Shown: positions 1 to 11,540 of the stretch, piece after piece
How positions within the stretch are numbered: the stretch's first letter is position 1
Layout of the letters: every line of letters starts with the position of its first letter
Source of the DNA: Chondrus crispus
Lineage: Eukaryota; Rhodophyta; Florideophyceae; Gigartinales; Gigartinaceae
DNA: 64,000 nt
Assembly (NCBI RefSeq): GCF_000350225.1
Contig: NW_005179079.1
Coordinates: forward strand, 68,689 to 132,688
Reading direction: 5' to 3'
Notes under the pieces: generated by a model
Database searches by the model: none
Told to the model about the DNA's origin: nothing
What the model saw: the letters and a program-made list of their open reading frames with translations, nothing else
Position numbers and translations under genes: made by a program

Positions 1-981
1 CGCGGCTAGGACCGCGTCCAACGGCATCGCTGTGCGCACCATCGCCCGCGGATGGGGAGTGACGAAGCCAACGACTTGGTTCTTCGACAACCTCTTGTTG
101 GCAGTCGAGAAGTTCGCCATGAGGACCTTGAACTCTTACAACGGGGTGATGTGCACCACCTCGTTGGAGAGGGATATCTGATGCTTCGCATATAACTGCG
201 GGTTCGCCTCGAGGACCGAGAGTCCTGCCCGTCGACTTGTGACGTATACCCAGGTGGGGGTGCCCGCCGGGATTTCCATGGCGCGAGACACCTTGAGCTT
301 TGGGGAAATCCGCCCGGCTTCGGGGGCATACTCTTGCTCCACCGGGATAGGAGGGGCGTTCGCGGCCCGAGAAGCCGGTTTCCGGACGATGAGTATCTTA
401 GTACCATCGTCCAGTTCCACCTCCTTCCGCCGTGCGTAGATGGCTTCGACGAACTTGTCGTTAAAGTCGCACCCCAGTATCACGGGGGCGGCCAATCGTT
501 CACAGACGATGAAGGTACACCTCATGGTACGGTCACCTAACCGCACCACGAGGGGGATTTGGCCGCTCGTACGCAATGGTCTCCCATTGGCGTCCGCGAT
601 CGTCGGGATTTCACCCGGAATAATCAGCGCTTCCCATCCGGAGGGAAGCGTGTCGGCCCGTACGAAATTGGAGCTAGCCCCTGTATCTAATATTGTGAGT
701 TGGCGCACCAATATCGACGGGGATAATCCAAGGTCTGCGTAGACCTTGTAATTCCGCCGAGACAGCGCGAGCACTGTCTCGGGATGGCTAACACCCCTTG
801 CAAGTAGGGGGGTGTTTCTCCGCCATGGTCGGCGTAAGGTACCGAGCCGTTCGGGGTCGGGGTCTCCCTGGGATAGCCCAGTGTGTTTGCGGCCGAGTAT
901 CCGGTACCACTTCTCCGTCTCGGGAGGTGAAGACGGTTCCGCCACCCTGGGCGAGTGATCCGGGGATGTGTCCGTGTCCAC
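1..981 (-). pseudogene. Retroviral-type aspartic protease, N-terminal part of Pol (element 1)
   Basis: The frame holds LDTGASSNFVR at about residues 95-105, the catalytic Asp-Thr/Ser-Gly signature of a pepsin-like retroelement protease, followed by the hydrophobic-Gly flap region (VILGCDF). The protease would process the Gag and Pol precursors. A TAA at 136-138 breaks the frame, but the same frame continues past it to position 1 with sequence resembling the matching part of the element at 36765-41374 (the MANFS..N.R..KN.VVG region). The stop is therefore a recent lesion. The frame differs from gag, so expression would need a frameshift or a separate start. The catalytic Asp is intact here, unlike in element 2. 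Confidence 0.8.
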
Positions 982-1007
982 CTCAGCTGCTGCGGGCTGA
1001 GTTTCTC

Positions 1008-3184
1008 CTAGTTTTTTGGGGGAGGAGAAGCTTCCCCGGGGGGCGGTACGGTCTTCGTCCCGGTACCCGCACGCAGCGGCGGGCCGGCGACGGCTTCAGG
1101 GTTCATGACCCGGTTCGCCTCGTAACTGAGGAGGGCGACGGCTCGGAGATACGCCTCCGGAGGCACTCGGCTCTTTTGGGCCGCGGTCAACTTCTCGTAC
1201 TGATAGGGTACGAGGGATACATCCTTCACCTTCATATTGCAGTCGGGGGAGATGTGGTCCCCGACCCGATAACAGGTGAAGCAGATGATCTGCGGGGACG
1301 GAGGCCCTCGCAGATCCTTCTGGTAATTACGGGACGTTTTCCCCGGTGGAAGTCCGCGAAAGCCCTCGGCGGGCTCTCGAGCGGGTTGGTACGGCTTGCG
1401 CCGGTCGCCGTAAAACAGCGAGTCTCCGTCGTTGAAGGAGGATTCTTCCGTCGGGAGGGAAGGAGCCTCCCTGGCGAGGTCACCTTCGGTAGCGAAGTAG
1501 TTCTCAGCTCCCCGGGCCGTTTGAAAACTGGGAGGGGGGCCGGTCGACGTAGACGGGGCGCCATCCAGGGCAGCGAGGACCTGTTTAACCGGGCGGGGCT
1601 TCTCGAACTCCACGCGGCGCCCAGATCCGTGCTGGGCCCGGAAGGCGTCTCCGTGCGAACGCGCGTGGGCGACGGTATCCTCGAACGAGGATCGCGGTCG
1701 ATCCTCGCGAGCTTGTAACACCAGCGGCTTGATCGCGGGGGTGAGCCCCTCGATGAAGAGGGTCGTCCTCTCGTAAGCCGAGTGCACGTCCCCGCACCTC
1801 CCCAGGGCGGTGGACATTCGAGTAGCGTACTCGGTTTCCAATTCGCCCGGCTTCTGGCGTAGCTCCCTCAATGCCGTGAGAGCTCGCTGGATCTCGAGGT
1901 TCGTCGCATACGTGCGTAACAGCCAATTGACGGCGGCGGCCCAGCTCGCGATCCCCTGAGATTTGCGGTGTAGTCCCCGCTGGGACTCGTACGCTTCCTT
2001 AGCGGGCGGAGCCAGTAGATGGGGTAGGGCCATCAGGGCCATCGCCTCGGTCATATTGGCGTTGTCAAAATTTTCCTTGCAGCGAGCCAGGAAACTGATG
2101 ACCCTGATAGGATCTACCCCGCTGAATTTGTACTCCCCCATGACCACGAGGAGGTACTGCACCCTCTTACGGGTGGTAGCGTAGACCCGGTCGTCCAGGG
2201 TTGGGTCGGTATCCACGAGGCGGTAGGCTCGGTAGTTACACACACCTCTGAACCGGTGGTTCGTCGGCTTCCAGACAGAAACCTTTTTCTGTTTGGGGCC
2301 GAACGTCGGCGTTGGGGCCGTAAGGGACTCTGACTCGGAATCGGTCTCCGAGTCAGAGGAGGATGGCGAGGACGGGCTGGAGTACCCGTCCGGAGGGTAT
2401 CCATCCTTTCGTCCTTTGCGACGGTTTTCCTTCCGCTCTTTCCGACTGGGTTTGGACTTTTTTCGTCGTCCACTCCCCTCGTCGTTTGAGCTTCCCCCTT
2501 GATCGGGGTTCCCTCCCCGTAAATTCTGGGAAGGTAAATCACCTTCAAGGTGGATAGGTCCGGCGGAAGCTCCCTCGCGGGAGGCTCCAGCCGCGGTTTG
2601 CGACGCCTGCGAATTGGCGGAGAATTGGGGAGCGGTCTCCATGGAGGGGACCGGTATCCCGGCGGCTTGTAGCGCCGACGTTGTCACGTTGGAAAAGAGC
2701 AGGCTCTTATTCAACGGGGGCAACCCCTCAGCGGGAGGGAGAGTCGCTACTCCGACTGTAGTCGGAGGGATTCCAGCAGCGGGGGCTGATGTTTGCGTCT
2801 TCAAGATGGCAATTTCTCGACGGAGGGCCTTGAGTTCCTCCGCCGTGGCGGTCTCCTCTTGCTTACGCAGGGTGGCAGCCTCCTTGGCGCTGGCAGCTAT
2901 GTCCGCGTGCCCGGCCTTGGTGAGCACGCCTTCCAGGCGGTTAGGCGATCGCGCTCTCGCGCGGCTTGTACCTCGGCTTGGGCCGCGATAGTTTCCTCAA
3001 TAAAAGTCTTGAGGTTTTCTCGCAGCGCCGAAGGTTGCGCTGCGAGCTTCTCCACTACAGTATTGAGCGTGAATCTTTCCGCTTCTCGGAGAGTCTCGCG
3101 ACAACTCCGAGTGATCCACGCCGCCACTGGCGGAGGCACGTCTCGAGGACGGGTCTTACTGGACGAATCGGACCCGGATACCAT
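1008..3184 (-). pseudogene. Gag polyprotein with zinc knuckle, single-base frameshift (element 1)
   Basis: This is the structural protein for virus-like particles. The longest open stretch (2927-1008) holds a central retrotransposon-gag-like helical region (around YRAYRLVDTDP to AFRAQHG) and a C-terminal zinc knuckle CFTCYRVGDHISPDC at about 1280-1237. The spacing is CX2CX5HX4C, one residue longer than the canonical CX2CX4HX4C. The real start is probably the ATG at 3184: a charged coiled-coil-like N-terminus there runs to about 2940, where one missing base throws it out of frame. The coiled coil (RERDRL..., then L.KAGHADIAASAKEAATLRKQEE in part) continues across the break in the second frame. 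Gag ends 27 bp before the protease frame. Confidence 0.8.
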
Positions 3185-3270
3185 AGCCTTGAGCTTGTCG
3201 AAACCTGTTGAAACAGAGATAGAACACCTAGGACCAAAAACGGTAAGGGATAAGGGACACTCCGTAGACT

Positions 3271-3287
3271 TCTAGGTCGGGAGACCA
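3271..3287 (-). promoter_or_regulatory. Primer-binding site of element 1
   Basis: On the minus strand this reads TGGTCTCCCGACCTAGA, three bases after the LTR terminus. A TGG-initial sequence next to the 5' LTR is the expected tRNA primer site for first-strand synthesis. The identical 17-mer lies at the same place in three other elements here (17431-17447, 25320-25336, 34038-34054). I could not assign the tRNA. Confidence 0.75.
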
Positions 3288-3290
3288 AAA

Positions 3291-3919
3291 TGTCGTGCAC
3301 TGAGGGGGAAGGGTGGGATCCCCCTCTGGCAGAGCGCGCGCGTTCGGGGGGCGCGTGTAGGGGGTTATCGGGAGACCACCCGTAAGGGACCGGTACGGGG
3401 CCGGGCGCAAAGCGCAGTAGGTAAAGTAAGGGAAAAAGTGGGAAAACAGAGCCCAGGAGGGGCGGAGCGGTAGGGACAGCTGTCGCGCGGAGAGCCAGGC
3501 GTGACGGGACGACGCGCGCGGTAGAGACAGGAGGGAATCGGGACGTAGATGGCTCGCAGGGTACCATCGTGGGACGTGGACCGACGCGAGGCTACGACTC
3601 CGTTCCAGAAACCCGAGTTGTGGACCCAAAGCTTCGTAAGGATTAATTAGGGTCGGACGTCGGCTATATACTAGGCGACGTCGGGGCTATAATTAATTAA
3701 ACTGAAAGATACTAAATTAAAACGACGGCGGCGACGACCGGAGAAACTCCTCGTGGGGAGGTATGACAACCATTACAAGTGGGAGATGACACCTGGACAC
3801 AGGAGCCTTGACGCCCGGGTACACGTGGCGCGCGGTACACGTGGGTCCTGGAGAAGGAGTCGTGCTGGCCGGGGACAGGTGTCCCCCTGAGAAAGGGAAA
3901 GGTGGGTTAGTGCACTACA
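3291..3919 (-). repeat. 5' LTR of element 1
   Basis: In element orientation this 629-bp LTR begins TGTAGTGCACTAACC and ends GTGCACGACA, so it has TG..CA ends and sits one short spacer from the primer-binding site. It carries CACGTG palindromes (about 3800-3850) and the palindrome GGGGACAGGTGTCCCC (about 3876). Its upstream boundary is set by the point where gag homology of the host element resumes (3920). Confidence 0.75.
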
Positions 3920-5555
3920 CACGTCGTCCGTGAGGTAGCGTTTAAAGAATTGATTTACGAGCCCCGGCCAGCTCACGTCGTCGTGGAGCTGGCCGGCGCA
4001 GAGGCCGCGCATTGTATAACTCGTATACAGGCGCTCCGCGTCGCGCTCTAAGAAGTGCCCGAGGACTCGTACCGCCACACCTTCCGTCAGGTGTTGCAAG
4101 TGGAAGGTTATCCGGATATCCTTCAAGAACGGCAGCAGTTGGATCGGGTCGGTACCGTCGAAGCTGCGCATCGTGGGACGGATCCCACGACAGCGTTGTA
4201 TGTACTTCGCGATCCGTCCCCCGTCACTCGAGGTAAAGAGCCTCGAGGTGTTATCCAGCCGGTGCATACGATAGTCAGCGACGGCGCTGAACTCTTGGAT
4301 CATCGTATGTACCGGCTCGAGTCCGGGTTCAGCGGGACCGAGCGTGCCGAACGAGGTAACGGGTAGCGTACGGACGTCTACCGGATCGGGTCGCGCGGTG
4401 TGATCCACCGGCAGGTAGCCGCCCCAGCGGGAATCGATGGAGAACATGGGTTCTCCGGATACGCGAGCGGCTACTCCACGGTCAGGGTCGTCTCGGTACG
4501 GCGCCCTTCCGTGCTGCCACATTTTTCCCGGGGCATGTAGCAGAGCTTGGGACTCGGACGCGACGTTGGCGTCCATCGGAGGTCGTCTTTCTCCTGCGTC
4601 ACGACTGGGGTCGGCCACAGTCGGGCACCATCCTTGCGGGGCGGCAGCGCCCGGAGGTACAGCACCACCGGGCCATCTCGAGGGGGCACCGGGCAGCCTT
4701 GCAGCCATGGTACGTTCCAGATCACGGGCACGCTGCGGCGTAGACTCCAGCTCAGCGGTGAGGTGCGCGAAAGCACCAAGTTGCTCCGCCGAGAAGGGTT
4801 TGTACTATAACGACGGACGCGCGCGCGGGGAGGTTATTAACCGTGCCGTCGTGCACGGTGCCCACGTGGGCGGCTGTGCCCACGTGTATAGAGCGCGCGC
4901 GTGTACGGACCGGTCGTGGCGTGGCGCACGTGTACAGAAGCACACGTGTCGTCCGTGCGGTAGCCTGTAAGTAACACGCGTGTACAGTAGTGCACACGTG
5001 TAGGAGCAGCGTCTGTGCGGTAGTAGTAATTATGGTGCTAGCTTTTCAATTGTGTACAGTACCCGGCACGCACTAGGCGGCAGGTACTGTACTACTGTAC
5101 TGGGACAGGTGTCCAAGGCGTCCCTCTGACGGGTTAAGACCTGGCACCCGTCCCCACCAGAATACTGGGGCAAGCTCGCCCCCGTCTCTTTCGCGCCTAC
5201 ATACGTCCGTTTCGGTTGTCTATCGCGCGCGCTGGCTTCTAACCCGTTACCAGTCGCTCCCATTCACGCACCACGGGGCGACGCTGCGTAACCGGCCAGT
5301 GAGCCACTCCCTTTTGGCGAGCTCGTCCGATCGGTTCAATTAGCGCGTCGCGTCCGCTCCGCGTGCTCCCTCGCTATAGCCTCCGCCTCTCGACCAACCC
5401 AGGGCGGAGAGGAGTTATCCTACATGGTTGACGAGCGTCAGGACGTCTCGATGAGGTCGGCCTCGCGGGACGACCTTCCCCATACGTAGCGGGGTTCTGG
5501 AGACACGAGTCTTCGACGAGCACCAATCGCGAGTGCAACTGGTCGACCAGTGCTC
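3920..5555 (-). pseudogene. Gag fragment of element 3, interrupted by a solo LTR
   Basis: Translation on the minus strand closely follows the intact gag at 34258-36675. It shares ALVDQLHSRL near 5550, FSAEQLGAFAH near 4795, then VDVRTLPVT, MIQEFSAVADYRM, SFDGTDPIQLLPFLKDIRITF and ERLYTSYTMR, and stops at KRYLTDDV (about 3925), where element 1's LTR begins. It covers roughly residues 55-385 of the 805-residue homologue. The zinc-knuckle part is not present here. The solo LTR at 4801-5424 interrupts it between ARQP and FSAEQ. Confidence 0.8.
4801..5424 (+). repeat. Solo gypsy-type LTR inserted in gag
   Basis: This 624-bp LTR begins TGTACTATAACGACGG and ends GTTATCCTACA. It is flanked by GGGTT (4796-4800) and TGGTT (5425-5429), a 5-bp duplication with one change. 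The gag reading frame is contiguous when the LTR and one copy are removed, so this is a solo LTR left by LTR-LTR recombination. It carries at least five CACGTG cores (about 4860-5000) and GGGACAGGTGTCC near 5100. Confidence 0.85.
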
Positions 5556-6184
5556 CCCTAGAAGAAATATATCAGTGTGGTAAGAGTGTGTCCAGAGTGT
5601 AGGCAACACCCATTATTACACTCTTGCCACCCACTTCCGGCACTTGGGATCGGGCATGTAGAGTGTGGCCAGAGTGGTGCTCTATACCTGACTGGGCTCT
5701 AGCGATACACTACCAACACTCTAAATTGGCACCTTATATGACTTGCATATACAAGTACTGTATACCACTACGCACACTCCTTGCACGCTCGGCTTCGCAC
5801 GCAATTGTGTCACCTCGAATCGTATTCGGATCGATCTGTCTAAATCTCATGTGCCGTGAGCGTTCTAGGGGAACTGACGTCATGTCTGCAATCAGTTTCA
5901 GAACCTCTTCCATTGGCAGCGATTTTCTGCGTCGTGGGACTTCCTCAAACTCGTGTGCTAGAGGTTCTCCTCGCCGTGAAACGTAAATACGACAATTTAT
6001 TAATTATTTGACACTTACACGTATCTATAGAAATATAGTCATTTTCAATATATCGCCCAGCACATATGTAGAAAATACACTTTCTGTATCACGACGCCGG
6101 TATTTCTCTCTTGGGGCGCACTGCCCGCCCTACACATCTCCCCACCACCATGTGAGAATATACACTTCCCATAAGACGTCGGAA
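5556..6184. repeat. Terminal inverted repeat and subterminal AGTGT repeats
   Basis: The first 35 bp are the left terminal repeat. AGAGTGTG/ACACTCT words recur at roughly 5575, 5590, 5613, 5660, 5670 and 5715. Subterminal repeats of this kind are where TNPA-type proteins bind in CACTA elements. No gene is visible in the remainder up to 6184. Confidence 0.5.
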
Positions 6185-9100
6185 TTACGTCTGCATCCCC
6201 CTCAGCATACGGTTTACCCCGTCCCAGCTCCTCTCACTGGCATTCAGCAGCCTGTCAGTGCGCCGGTACTTGTCCGTGAAATAAGTCCGTCGTCGCCGCC
6301 TCCGTCTGGTGCGCGTGCTGTTCTCACCTCGACCTGGATCGCCCGGTGGCGTGTGTTCGGCCAATCCAATGAGCCTTTTCATTACTACAGGATTCTCCAC
6401 AGTAGCACCCGAGATCACCTCCGCAGCTCTTCCTTCCTTGAAAACCTGCCCTTCACGTCCTTTTTTCATTCCACGAGCCCTGTCAAGCCAACCCACAACA
6501 TGCCTGCCTTCAACGGCATAGTTTGGAACAGCAGTTGATGAGCTTCGAGTCATTTCGAACTCAATCAAGCGGAGAAGACGGCAATAGAAAACATCCGCAC
6601 TGTCTTCAGTTGAGTCCATTTCAACGGCTACATAACTGTTATCGCGATAATTTTCTTTTCGTTTTCCGCGATCTAGCAAATTCCAATGCGCACCAACGGT
6701 CTGCACCTGGAACCCAGTAGTTGAGAAACGATAACGCGACCATACTTTGCATTTTGTAACGTTCGAGACCAGTTCTTTCCCCTCACCCTCGCTATGGAGA
6801 TCATACTTCCGAACAAAATAATCCGACAGTAACTGTTTCAATCGTACTCCGTCCGCGTATGCCAACAATTCCACCTCCTTCATGGGCCGGAGGACTTCAA
6901 ATACCTCCCCCGCTGCAAGGGCATCAAATTCCTTATGCTCTTTGTGCACGAAAGTCCTGAAAAAGATCTTGTAAGATTCTCCAAAGCATGTCGCGTTCGC
7001 CATGCATTCGGCTGCCAGGTGCCTAGAATTATTTCGGTCCTGCAACCACCCAATAAATCTCTCCAACCAATATTAGGATATACCCAGCAGTGGCCCGTAT
7101 CTCTCCATGCTGTGGCCAAGGTGCAGCAATGCGTGTATTATAGACTTGCAGAAAAACACACGTGCTGAGTCGTATCGGAAGTATTTGGATTCAAAATGTT
7201 CGAAGAGCTGCACACCCAGCACCTTCACTCGATCCACGTCCGCCCTAGTCGCGACAGGCCGAAAACATGTGTCCACAAGCTCCGCAAATTGTCCAAGACC
7301 ATCCATGTATTCGATAGGAAGAACACCGTCAAATAAAATGAGGGCATAGTCCAAAGAAAATTCTTTGAGCTCTGTAGCTTTCCACGTACGGTATTTGCTT
7401 AGAGGTCTTGGCTTTCGTGCAAGCTGTCCCGATATTGTCAGACCAAACCCCGTCAGCTCATCATCCATCCCAGATATTTGCTGTTTCGTTAAGGAAAAGG
7501 CGTCACCTTCTGTATTTACCATTATGTCAAGCAATTCCCGTTCCACATTCTGAAAAGTGTGCATAATATCTTGCGGGAAAGATGAATACGGAACAAATCG
7601 GGAACTGATAGCAGCACAGAACGGTTTCCAATGCCCCATTTCTTCTGAATCTCTGCTCGCGCAGTTGTGGTGGTGCACAGACGTAGTTCATGAAAGGCTT
7701 GCTCCGCGGACTGAGGAGTTCGAATCGGGAGGCTGCGACGGTCAAAATATTCATCGCAGGTGGCACTGGCCCGCTGTCTCTTGACCTTTTATGGAAAGTA
7801 GCAGTGGCCATAGTGGATGCCGTGAATTAGACAATCTCTGCATGGCGTTTTGCTGTTAGGTCCAAGGAGGCCAGACACTGATGAGACCGCCATCTGGTCT
7901 CCGGGAAAAGTAGACAGATGTATTCGGACTCTTCGTCGTATGCCATCATGGAATAAGATGGATACACCATCTGGGATGCATGATCTTGCAACTTCATTGA
8001 TAGGCGGTATGAGATACGACTGTATGTTTTTGGGTTGGTCCGGACCTGGGATAAAGCCGAGTGCGAGTACGTTGCGGGATCTATATCGAATATCAGGGGG
8101 CAGGTTGAATAGAACGGCACAGATTACCGTGCAGTCATACTGCTTGTTCTTGAAAACTTGAAAGCCGTCTGTCGAAGCATCAATGAAGACGTCGAATTTC
8201 ATTCGTTCGTTCCCACCATACTTACCGTGAAGCCCCCGGAAGTGCGATCCATCGAAGTATTCGAATAGAACATCCCCATTGTCTCCTGCGTGAGACCTAT
8301 TCCATACGTAGTCGTACAATTCCGAACACGATGATTCGTGTTGCACCAGCGCACCGAGACGCGGCAGCAGAGAAATGTATGTGAAGAATCCATCTGCCTG
8401 CGACATAAGTTGCGGGGCCGGATTGCCGCAAGCGGAGCAGAAATCTCGGCAAATACCTCTTCTTTCATCATCAAATAGATCCACAAAGACCATGTGCCCT
8501 GGACATGTTGAGTACTTCTTCACCGTCGTAGCGAGTCCAGATGACCTGCAGATATTAGCCATTACGGTCTTCCACGAAAGTCATGTTGCTTTTACCCCAG
8601 CCAGAATATCCATCATGGTAACTTCGGCCCCATGCTTTTGAAAAAAGTCGACCCAACCCCGATTGTTCGATATCCACTCGAGAAGGCCTGGTATTCTCGA
8701 GGCGTCTCGGAAGATAAATTCGAAACCAGCATCACCGATACCGCCAACCACCCCCCTGTCGTTTTTGTTCCCTGCTTAGTTGTTTCGTTGATCTAGTTCA
8801 TCACCCTGCTCGCCTGAGTCTCCATCACCGGCCGGCACATCCACAACGGGTGAATGTAATACAGCGTCCATAGTCCCACTCCCTTTCTGCAAAGAGTGTA
8901 TTCTCTCTCCCCTTTCGCTTGCAGGGCGCACGACTCCGCTTGCCTCAGATACTGCAATTCCATCTCCGACACGATCGCTGTCCTCGTACATCCTGCAGTC
9001 ATATTCACTCTCAATGGAACAAGAATCAAACCCATCATCACTGTCGCAAACGATCCTCAGCATATGATCTACTTGCCCTGTCTTCATTCCTCTCCGATCA

Positions 9101-9642
9101 ATTCTATCCAACGAGTCCTCATCTGCCTCCTGATCCGTCCTATTTCCCTCACTGCCAGCTATACCGACGTCATTGAATCCTGATCGAAAATTACCTCCCG
9201 CCGCCAAAACGCCACGCGATACCCTACTCCCCTGAGCATCCCCAGTAGCCCAATTGAGCCTGAAGTTAGATCCGAGAGAGACATGCAACTCCCTGGCTCT
9301 ATTAGGTGAAATCACACGCTGAACAGAAGAATTAAAATTGTCACCATAAATTTGCTGCTGCACTGCATCTTTCGTCCTAAGCGTCACTACCTCTGGAATA
9401 GGATCATCTATGGTAGGGCACTCAGTGTCTGTCGAATTTTGAAGTGTTGTCTCATTCCAGTTGCAATCCAAATGATTGGCGTCCTCCAATTTTGGACCCC
9501 AAGATAGTAGGCCTCTCCCAGCTTCTCGACGTTTTGCGTTTGCTGTCCTTCGATGCCGCAGCATTGTACTGCAACTTACGGGCTTAGCAGGCGTGCAGTG
9601 AAATTGATACCAAGGTGGGCACACGAATCTTGGGTTAGACAT
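6185..9642 (-). pseudogene. TNP2-like transposase of a CACTA-type DNA transposon, decayed
   Basis: It would cut and paste the element by binding its ends and catalysing strand transfer in the nucleus. The ATG at 9642 opens with Cys/His pairs (MSNPRFVCPPWYQFHC..), as in TNP2 N-termini, followed by an acidic linker. The conserved core (8562-7789) shows DASTDGF, NLPPDIRYRSRN, IPGPDQPKN, SYLIPPINE, HDGIRR and FPGDQMA, the classic Transposase_21 pattern. Downstream are FPQDIMHTFQNVERELLDIM and HALLHLGHSMERYGPL..YWLERFIGWL. Lesions: TAA at 8776, TGA near 8583, TAA at 7789, a frameshift near 7590 and TAA at 7073. I read the stops as decay because they use different codons inside otherwise smooth homology, though a short intron cannot be excluded. 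Confidence 0.8.
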
Positions 9643-10049
9643 GGCGACAATGCCGGAGAAAAATTCCGACGACAAGCAACTCAAGCCCCTTATCCAAACG
9701 TTAAGAGAAACGTACCGAACCAGATGGGTATACCCAAATTTGAGTCGGAAACCCTGTCGTGCTGTTTCGAGTGATATATGTGACTCATTCGGAGCTCCGT
9801 GGTGACGCAAAAGTTCCTCGGAGACAAACAAAGTTAGCTTTCGTTTCGAGGATTGACAAAACAATACAAAAAGTTCATTTGCAAAATTACAACTGTAGCT
9901 GGAGCTGTACCGCAGATCATGGAAAGAAAGGCAAGACTTCAACTGATGCCTCAAAAATTTCCCCTCCCCCCCTCACACCCCCTATCAGGTTCGAAAACAT
10001 ATATTTCAACCGCATCCATTTCATCATCAACAAAAATTCTCTAGTACCA

Positions 10050-10618
10050 ATGAATTCGAGGGAGTTCCACGCAGCAATGAAGGCGAAGATGAATGTTGTT
10101 GTCACCAAGCTGGAATTAATTGCTCAAGACATTAACCAGGTGAAGAGCCGTGTGGATGTCATCGCACCGCAAAACGTCAAAGAACCAATTTACAGACCGA
10201 GCAACCTCCAAGCAAGGTTTAGCAGAGACCCAAACATGGCGAGCATGTTTCGAATTTTGACTGCGGAGGCAAACAATGGTTTGCCTGCAGGTGATCCTCG
10301 CCGTGTTCGCGACCTTAATCCCAATGTGGAAGACGGAGTAATTAACAAGGCTGCCAAAGACTGCCTTGATGTGATCAGTGGAGCAATTCTGCCGAATGAA
10401 ATGCTGAAGAAAACGTGGCGTCAGATATGTCGCGAGCGTGAAGACTTAATAATGGAAATCGGGACGTGACCGACGGCGCTATTTCGGACGTCCTCATCCG
10501 GTTTGGACTCGAGCCTGACCGTTCTGCCGGTAGTGGGTCCTACGGGGCCTCAGCCTCCAATTCTGCTGGCGCCCCTTCTCGTAAGCGTCCTCGTCCGGGT
10601 ACTACCACCTCCAAATAA
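10050..10618 (+). pseudogene. Unknown ORF divergent from TNP2, possible TNPA-like accessory protein
   Basis: The ATG at 10050 opens about 140 codons ending at 10469. The next frame continues naturally for about 50 codons to TAA 10616-10618, so one base is probably missing near 10455. The N-terminus looks helical (HAAMKAKMNVVVTKLELIAQDINQVKSRV). The C-terminus has a Ser/Gly-rich stretch ending in a basic SRKRPRPG that looks like a nuclear signal. It lies head-to-head with the transposase across about 400 bp, consistent with a shared promoter. CACTA elements often carry a second DNA-binding protein. That role is inferred from position alone, and I recognise no domain. Confidence 0.45.
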
Positions 10619-11016
10619 ACTGCCTTTTCATTTCTTTCGTCCTGTAGTCCCTAGATCGGCGACGCCCGGTGCCTGCGCTCTCCCGTACAGGGTTTCTTCC
10701 AGCGGCAATTGTTGTCGCTGCGTCCATGATGGGTCGTTCGTGCGTTACCAGTATCCATGTGGGGTCGCAATTTCGCCTACGTTAGGCTAGTGACTGCCCG
10801 ATCTGGTTTTTCCTTTGCAATAAAAATCGGCCTTCTTGCCAGTAAAACGTGCCTGGTTTTCTCGTCTTCGATGCTTGTCCTTGTAAATTAACGAGCTCCC
10901 ATTGGACGTTCCCTAAAATATTCGTGCGTCAAACTGCGGCCTCTGTCCCACGGGGCGTTCCCATTGGGTGTTGACGATTTTTGCGCAAAAAAATCTCATT
11001 GTTTCCGTACACTTCA
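10619..11016. other. No gene seen; AATAAA-like signals
   Basis: The stretch follows the divergent ORF. It contains CAATAAAAAT near 10820 and CCTAAAATATT near 10910, possible 3'-processing signals. It ends directly at the polypurine tract of element 2, where a 3' LTR should begin but is not recognisable. Confidence 0.5.
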
Positions 11017-11053
11017 TCCTTTCTTCCCCCTCTTCTTGGACCGACCGTCAAGG

Positions 11054-11540
11054 TTAGTGTGTAGCTCTGTATCGGCGGATGGAGTTCTCTGGGAGTTTAT
11101 CCGCTCGCTCCCAGGTGTCCTCTTTGGGGCTATAGCCGAACCATCGGACGCGATAAAGTGGGGAGCCGTCGTCCGACTCGCCATGGGCGACGATGCCGTC
11201 TATGGTGTGCTCTGTATCTGCTTCGGCCTCAGCGGGGTCCTGAGAGACGGGGACCTCGCTGTCCGGGTCGATGGAGACCGTCGGGGTGGTCCGTGATACG
11301 GAGGCCCTTTCGAGTGGTGGGGTTCCGCTTGGCGGGGGTATCGCCATAGGCGTCGACCTTACGGGCGAGGGGGTCTTCGGAACGGAGGATTGCGGCGCCT
11401 TTGTCACACGGTTTATGGATACTGTATCCAAGAGACCGTTGCGCGCAATCGTGACGGTGTCTCTGTCCAGTGACGCTTTTATGAACCTATTGGGACCCGT
11501 CGTTTTAGGAAGGAGCTTCCGGTGGCCGTCCCCATTCTCG
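11054..11540 (-). pseudogene. Integrase C-terminal tail with chromodomain (element 2)
   Basis: The reading frame, out of register with the upstream integrase frame, begins near 11540 with the post-integrase linker (P..N..HRKLLPKTTGPNRF) and ends in a chromodomain: HTIDGIVAHGE, LYRVRWFGYSPKEDTWE, LPENSIRRY. The aromatic cage-like W/Y positions and the WxxYxxxxxTWE pattern are typical. In chromoviruses this module steers integration to particular chromatin. A frameshift near 11525-11540 separates it from integrase. Confidence 0.75.

Larger units (their letters stand above)
1..3919 (-). mobile_element. Ty3/gypsy LTR retrotransposon, element 1 (5' part; continues off left edge)
   Basis: Read on the minus strand, the order is 5' LTR (3919-3291), primer-binding site, gag (3184-1008), then aspartic protease (981 to the edge). 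The order and motifs are those of a Ty3/gypsy element; RT, RNase H and integrase should lie beyond position 1. The element sits inside the gag of a related element: gag homology upstream stops exactly where this LTR starts, with ACGTG as the last five bases of the target. Only one end is in the window, so the target duplication cannot be checked. A gag frameshift and an in-frame protease stop make this copy non-autonomous. Confidence 0.85.
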
